This document shows positions 59,519-64,000 of a stretch of 64,000 nt of DNA, in pieces; position 1 is the first letter of the stretch, and every line of letters begins with the position of its first letter. The stretch comes from Marsupella aquatica (Eukaryota > Marchantiophyta): assembly GCA_973895155.1 (NCBI GenBank), contig OZ316896.1, positions 15,252,001-15,316,000 on the forward strand, in the 5' to 3' direction. The translations under genes were made by a program, and so were the position numbers. The notes beneath the pieces were generated by a model. It saw only the letters and a program-made list of their open reading frames with translations, was not told the origin of the DNA and made no database searches.

Positions 59519-59645
59519 AGCAGGGAGGAGGGGGAGTTCAGGAGGAGGGAGGGCCAGGCTGCCAGGGAGGAGGGCGGGTGCGGAGCAGGGCCGGGTCCGG
59601 GCATGGGTAGGGCTGCAGGGTCCGGGATGAGGCCGGGTCTTGGCC
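59519..59645. other. GC-rich G-strand block next to the gap
   Basis: A strongly G-rich stretch (repeats of CAGGGAGGAGGG and GGGCCGGGTCCGGG-like text), unlike the AT-rich DNA on the other side of the gap. Frames read through it are low-complexity. Confidence 0.7.
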
Positions 59646-60535
59646 GTGTCAGAGAATAATCGGGAATATCCGGCAAAATAGAGTCATTTTCGTCCGGAAA
59701 AAGAAGAGTTTACGTGCCGAGCAACTGGCAACTTGCCCGGAACTTCAAACCGGTCACTGATGATAACATAGGTCGATCAACCCACTCATCCACTGTGAGC
59801 GTAGTCAACTGAAAAAGTAAGGCTGGGGCCTCCACAAGTCGTCCAACAGTGATTCCATCGAAGCAGGCCGGACAACTCTGAAATTATTGAGAAATCTCAA
59901 CTGTGGGAAAATCGCCCGAGAAAAGCGAAATGCAAGAAAATTGATCCATGTAGATGCCATTCGTTAATCAAAGAACGAGAGGTAGATATGTGTAGACACT
60001 ACTAGGAAGCCTACTGGAGAAAAGACGAGAGGAAGGCAATCCTTGAAAAGCCGGACAAAATTCATGTTCCAATTAATCTTCACTAACGTTGCAAATCCAC
60101 TGACGATCTCTAGTAGTCGAGATTATCTTCGCTATGGCTCTGCTCTTCTGCCACGACCAAATCTAAGTGAGTGCGGGGGTGAAAAAGTTTTGAAAAGTGA
60201 AGTTCCATGTTGTTGGCACTTTAACTGTTTTGGTTAAGCACTCGCCCGGCGTTAGAGTCTATAGTTGATGAATTTAACTATGACTTCTAAATAAGCTCGG
60301 CACTTGGGCCGGTGTAACCTGCACCCCTAGTTTTCATTTTATTTTAGAACATTAGTTATGAACATAACTTTAGGTGGGAACCCACCCTTATGAAGATATA
60401 ACAATTATCTTTTTAATGAACTATAGAACGAATGTTCTATTTGACATTTTTTGAATAAATTTGAAACATTTTTATTGATTGAGAGCAATTTTACATGACC
60501 ACACAAAATTAAATAAATGAAATAAATAAGTATGT
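59646..60535. other. Spacer, no supported gene
   Basis: No coding segment or clear repeat recognised. Confidence 0.4.
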
Positions 60536-60539
60536 AACA

Positions 60540-61080
60540 TTTTTTTCCGCCCTCGTTGAGGACTGGAGCTCCATCCCAGCTTTCCCAAGTAATTGTTGAC
60601 GAAGTTTTCCTCCCCTAAGAACTGTTGATGAAGTTTTCCTTTTCATCACAATTGTTGATGAAGTTTTCCCGTTTTGGTTGTAATTCATCATGATCAAATT
60701 CATCGTGATTGAGGGTGACGCTTTCCAATTGTACAGTAGTTGAAGGTTTTAGCTATAAATTATCAAGGCCAGAATCTTAGTAGAGAATTTGATGAAGTTT
60801 TCCAGTTTTACTCGCAAATCTTCACCATCAAGTCAATCGTTGAGGACTGCAGCTACATCCCAGCTACCCAATAATTCTTGATGAAGTTTTCCTTCCCATC
60901 GAGTGTTGATTGAGTTTTCCACTTATTTGTAAATCATCAAGAACAAATTCATAGTAGAGGATTGAATGAAGCTTTCCAATTCTACTTGCAAATCTTTCAA
61001 GCCAAGTCCATCGCTGAGGAGTGCAGCTGCATCCCAGCTTTCCCGATATTGTTGATGACGTTTTCCTTTCCCAACAATTG
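60540..61080. repeat. Degenerate repeat with TTGATGAAGTTTTCC motif
   Basis: TTG(T/A)TGATGAAGTTTTCC-like motifs occur about eight times (near 60594, 60622, 60649, 60790, 60877, 60903, 60964 and 61047). GGACTGCAGCTACATCCCAG-like motifs occur three times (near 60560, 60844 and 61016). Together they suggest a higher-order unit of 170-280 bp. Confidence 0.75.
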
Positions 61081-61512
61081 GTCAAGAAGTATTCCGTTTC
61101 AGCTGTCAATCATCAAGATCAAATTCAAAGTCGAAGATAACCATTCGTTCAAGTGCATAGTCAAGGGATGCTGTCCATGATGAGCTAATCTGGATTTACA
61201 AGTCAACGGAAAATGTAATCAATTCTACATCCACAAGAGTTGAGCTATCAAATCATTGGAGAGGCATCTGCAATGTGATCCCGCTGAGATAATTGAGAAG
61301 TCCCCACAGTAACCTATGAGCAGACATCATGATTGGCAACATTGGCACAGCTGCAGCCGATCTGATCAATTTCGATATCGTCGACACCTAGATTTGCAAG
61401 CTCTTGAAATACATTTCCTTGCTGCCTTTAATCACCCGAATTTGATCCTGATTTCTAGAGGTTTCCCGCTGACTTGTCAAATGATCTCCGTTCGTTTTAC
61501 TGTAGGTTTTCC

Positions 61513-61920
61513 ATGGCCTCTGGTATTCAATTGCTCTTGACTGCAGCTGTTGATTTGCCATCTCTTTTCGATTGCCTCCGTTCCTCATCGATTACCACCG
61601 TTGCCGTTTTTCCAGGCAGCTATAACTGCAGATGTCAATTCCCTTCAGAGTGCCTTCAGTCAACCTCCGTAACCACTCTTGATCCTGTGGAAGTCCAAAA
61701 TCTAATTCTGGGCTTCCATTTCCAATGCGTTGGGCAGACTGTAAGCTACTTTTTATCTCCAACCTGTCCCAAATTGCAATTTGAATGCAATTGCAGTTTT
61801 GAAAAATCTGCGCAAACGAATCCATTTCTTCCGCTTTATTGCAAAGATGCATCGAATTTCGTAAAACGACGGCCAACTGTTAGCATGGGATGCAAGTTTC
61901 CCGGCAGTCTGCAATCTTGA
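61513..61920 (+). CDS. Unrecognised 135-codon ORF
   Basis: The frame opens with MASGIQLLLTAAVDLPSLFD and is moderately Cys-rich (about 10 Cys, e.g. YNCRCQFPSEC, LQFECNCSFE). The minus strand is also open over much of it (61592-61876). No intron signals, family or clear signal peptide could be established. It may be an extension of the neighbouring repeat region. Confidence 0.2.
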   Translation: MASGIQLLLTAAVDLPSLFDCLRSSSITTVAVFPGSYNCRCQFPSECLQSTSVTTLDPVEVQNLILGFHFQCVGQTVSYFLSPTCPKLQFECNCSFEKSAQTNPFLPLYCKDASNFVKRRPTVSMGCKFPGSLQS

Positions 61921-62541
61921 GTACCGTTAATTGGGCTATGCTCTGCGTATCCGTTGATTATCCCATCAAAGCCTTCGAACCTGAGCATGTGAATATGAAG
62001 CTCACTTTCGAGAACTGAAAAGCAGAAAACTGATGAGGCGTGATAGACAGATGAGAGAGATGATCTTCCCACCGCATTGAATCAGTTTACTAAGCTCCGC
62101 GTCTGCGCATGATGCCTTTCCTGACATATTACTTCATCACCAAGGCAAGAAGGTTCAACAAATTGAAGAGAAAATCAAAGCACTGCGCCATTTACAGTAC
62201 GAAGTGCTCCAAATCGTGCCACGAAGAGCACAGACCGAATGAATAGATTCAATTTGTCAACAGCCCTGCTTCTCTTGCATGGTGTGACTAGAATTACACA
62301 AATCAAATGAATATGAAACGTTACATCAAGGGCTCGGAGGACAAGCCCTCATGCCACTGCATGCGGTCCGAGAGATGCCAATAGCTGATAAGAAGTGGAT
62401 CTCTGTAAAAATTTCGCCGTCGAGATTGCTCGCATGGATTCACCAGGAGTCGCTACAGGTGATGGAAGCCCTTTCGTTTCGATCAATGCGCGGTATTACT
62501 CACTCCCTCATCCAAGAGGCAAAGCTCCAGCCTGGTGTCGT
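61921..62541. other. Spacer / distal 3' flank of the fucosyltransferase gene
   Basis: No gene supported. Confidence 0.4.
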
Positions 62542-62695
62542 GCAGCATTGTCAACACCGAGGACTTACAATCCATAGAACCGATGAGACGACTACACATT
62601 GCTAAAATAGAGTTTCGTGTAGCACTGTTACCACCACCGAGGACTAAGAATCCAACAGGACGGATGAGACGACAACACATTGCTAAAATAGAAAG
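62542..62695. repeat. Tandem duplication, ~76-bp unit, two copies
   Basis: ACACCGAGGACTTACAATCC at 62553 recurs as CACCGAGGACTAAGAATCC at 62634. Both are followed by GATGAGACGAC(T/A)ACACATT and GCTAAAATAGA. They sit just past the fucosyltransferase stop codon, in its probable 3' UTR. Confidence 0.85.
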
Positions 62696-62734
62696 TCGTC
62701 AATTAAAATGATGTGCTCTACAAGACTGTAACAT

Positions 62735-64000
62735 CTACTCGCCCGTGTTCAGTACTGACTCCTCATTCGAAGGATTGCTCTCATGGTCCGTGATCAGCTG
62801 CAGTCCCGTGCTGTCTTTCTGGAGGCACTTCTGGATGTAAGGAACGGAATCGAGTATACTGCGTCCATGGACCTCGGGGTCATGGGGGCAGATGAACGTC
62901 TCCGCCGCTTGATCGAAGCAAACGTCGACTGACTGTGCCCTCTCACACGCTGGGCCGCCATCGTCGTCGACGTTGATGAACCAGGGCCTGAGAGCTCCAT
63001 AGGCTTGCGCCAGGCCCCCGAACGTAGACACGGGAGTGACGAGCAATGCGTCCGAGAGACTTAGGCAGATGATCTCAACAAATGCCTCAACATCGACTTC
63101 CGACCCGAAATGCTGAGCCTCGCTCTCGTGCGTCAGCTGGACCAGCCCCACCCCCTCGCCGGTTGCCGTCATCCTCTTCACGTAGATTTCGCTGAGGTAG
63201 TCGTGCAGGCCCGGAAAAAGAGAAGCAATGAAGACCTTGCTCGTGTTCCGTAGATGATGATCGTAGTCTTTGAATTCTCCAGCAGGGAGAGCTGTGGGAA
63301 GAAGCTTGTTAGCGGTGACACACTGTAGCACTCTCTGGTTCACCAAATCGTTCATCTTCTTGTACTGCGGAAGATGCCTGAAGTATCTCAGCTGCACCCC
63401 AACCAAACTCTGGGTATGCCGCAAGTACAAATCATTGATGTCGTCTATCCTCTCCCAGATGTGATCAGACGGGAGGAACACTGTTCGGAGGATGTGAGTG
63501 AGAGCCATCCGGTCCGGGAACATGTCCTCCAGTGCTGGACGAAATGCGGGAATGGCGAAGAGTTTGGGAAGAAAGTACAAGCACCCGGACATGGAGATCC
63601 ATGGCACCTTGCTCATGTACGCCTGTTCGGTGTCGCAGTAGTACCTGTCCAACGGCTGGAGCTTGTCAGCGAAATCCACAGCATGTAATTCGTCAGGTTG
63701 GGGGGGGTTCTTGAACTCCGTCATATCGACCCAGAGTTGAAACTCGCTCCGGGTGTGCCAGAAATCTCGGTAGTTGCCTACTTCGGAGGGATCCTTCAGC
63801 TTCCAGGAGGAACCGACGAAGGGCTCGCAGAGATGCTCCGTGATGTTGAGGTTGTCCGGGATCAGAATAACTCTCTGGGTGAGAATGGCGAAGAGCAAGG
63901 CGGAAGCTTTGAAGAGAATCTTGTTGCCCAGGCCCACCTTCGGTAGCTCCACCACCAGAAACTTACATCCTGTGCTGGTGTTTCTGCTCAGGAAATGCTC
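62735..64000 (-). CDS. GT37 fucosyltransferase (xyloglucan/AGP-type alpha-1,2-fucosyltransferase), 5' end outside window
   Basis: Golgi type II glycosyltransferase of the plant GT37 (FUT) family, which transfers fucose from GDP-fucose to cell-wall glycans such as xyloglucan or arabinogalactan. The frame is open from the window edge to the stop at 62735, 421 residues visible, without introns. Features in order: CKFLVVELPKVGLGNKILFKASALLFAILTQ-type opening (the GLGN(K/R) segment), ITEHLCEPFVGSSW, a nucleotide-binding-type VGVQLRYF, then the C-terminal signature VTPVSTFGGLAQAYGALRPW and Cys-containing end. The N-terminal cytoplasmic tail, membrane anchor and stem would lie beyond 64000. The acceptor glycan cannot be told from this sequence. 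The apparent ORF start at 63955 is not the real start, because the frame continues upstream. Confidence 0.9.
   Translation of the reverse strand, partial: EHFLSRNTSTGCKFLVVELPKVGLGNKILFKASALLFAILTQRVILIPDNLNITEHLCEPFVGSSWKLKDPSEVGNYRDFWHTRSEFQLWVDMTEFKNPPQPDELHAVDFADKLQPLDRYYCDTEQAYMSKVPWISMSGCLYFLPKLFAIPAFRPALEDMFPDRMALTHILRTVFLPSDHIWERIDDINDLYLRHTQSLVGVQLRYFRHLPQYKKMNDLVNQRVLQCVTANKLLPTALPAGEFKDYDHHLRNTSKVFIASLFPGLHDYLSEIYVKRMTATGEGVGLVQLTHESEAQHFGSEVDVEAFVEIICLSLSDALLVTPVSTFGGLAQAYGALRPWFINVDDDGGPACERAQSVDVCFDQAAETFICPHDPEVHGRSILDSVPYIQKCLQKDSTGLQLITDHESNPSNEESVLNTGE

Noticed and set aside
59397-59676. ORFs spanning the run of Ns
   Set aside because: Translation through unknown bases is meaningless, and the remainder is Gly/Arg/Pro low-complexity sequence.
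1-64000. tRNA, rRNA or CRISPR features
   Set aside because: No cloverleaf with a complete anticodon arm, no conserved rRNA text and no regularly spaced direct repeats with unique spacers were seen. The two SINE-like heads have only A/B-box resemblance.

Overview
The window looks like nuclear DNA of a land plant. The recognisable genes are plant-type and mostly split by many spliceosomal introns. They include a GT37 cell-wall fucosyltransferase, a plastid-type RseP-like S2P protease, a plant-type VTT/DedA membrane protein, ORC4 and RBM25. Intergenic DNA is long, AT-rich and full of degenerate tandem repeats and small inverted-repeat elements. A run of exactly 100 Ns marks a scaffold join. The codon use and gene structures would fit a bryophyte or other seed-free plant, but that is a weak inference.

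Layout, left to right. 1-5 kb holds decayed material: a tandemly duplicated minus-strand coding block, one minus-strand exon of unknown function, and two exons of a frameshifted cytochrome P450. 5.1-10.6 kb is a complete 16-exon ORC4 gene on the plus strand, preceded by two inverted E2F-type sites. 11.9-14.6 kb is an unrecognised minus-strand gene region convergent with ORC4. 15.2-18.1 kb is repeats and 3' flank. 18.1-23.8 kb is a minus-strand RBM25 splicing-factor gene (proline-rich N-terminus, RRM, RE/RD-rich middle, PWI domain), with a candidate poison exon. 24-27.3 kb holds a dispersed ~70-bp repeat, a 143-bp Mutator-like MITE with a perfect 9-bp target duplication, and a short glycine-rich ORF.

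29.3-33.0 kb is a five-exon minus-strand gene, reconstructed here from matching splice phases. It encodes an unrecognised 405-residue protein with a myristoylation/palmitoylation-type N-terminus and one apparent GC-AG intron. 34.8-35.9 kb has broken plus-strand ORFs. 36.5-38.2 kb is a single-exon S2P metalloprotease gene. 39.4-41.7 kb is a local duplication, one copy of which carries a 382-bp TA-flanked MITE made largely of one short repeated motif. 44-45 kb has small exons of unknown genes on both strands. 46.2-46.6 kb is an array of a near-palindromic motif.

50.0-54.3 kb is a complete 10-exon VTT/DedA gene on the plus strand. After more satellites (55.7-56.0, 57.6-57.9, 60.5-61.1 kb) and the assembly gap at 59.4 kb, the window ends inside a minus-strand GT37 fucosyltransferase gene whose 5' end lies beyond the right edge.

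The genes do not form a cluster or pathway. They are independent housekeeping functions: replication origin licensing, splicing, plastid membrane proteolysis, endomembrane lipid/trafficking and wall glycan decoration. Exon coordinates were derived by eye from reading frame, GT/AG sites and phase bookkeeping, not from transcripts.
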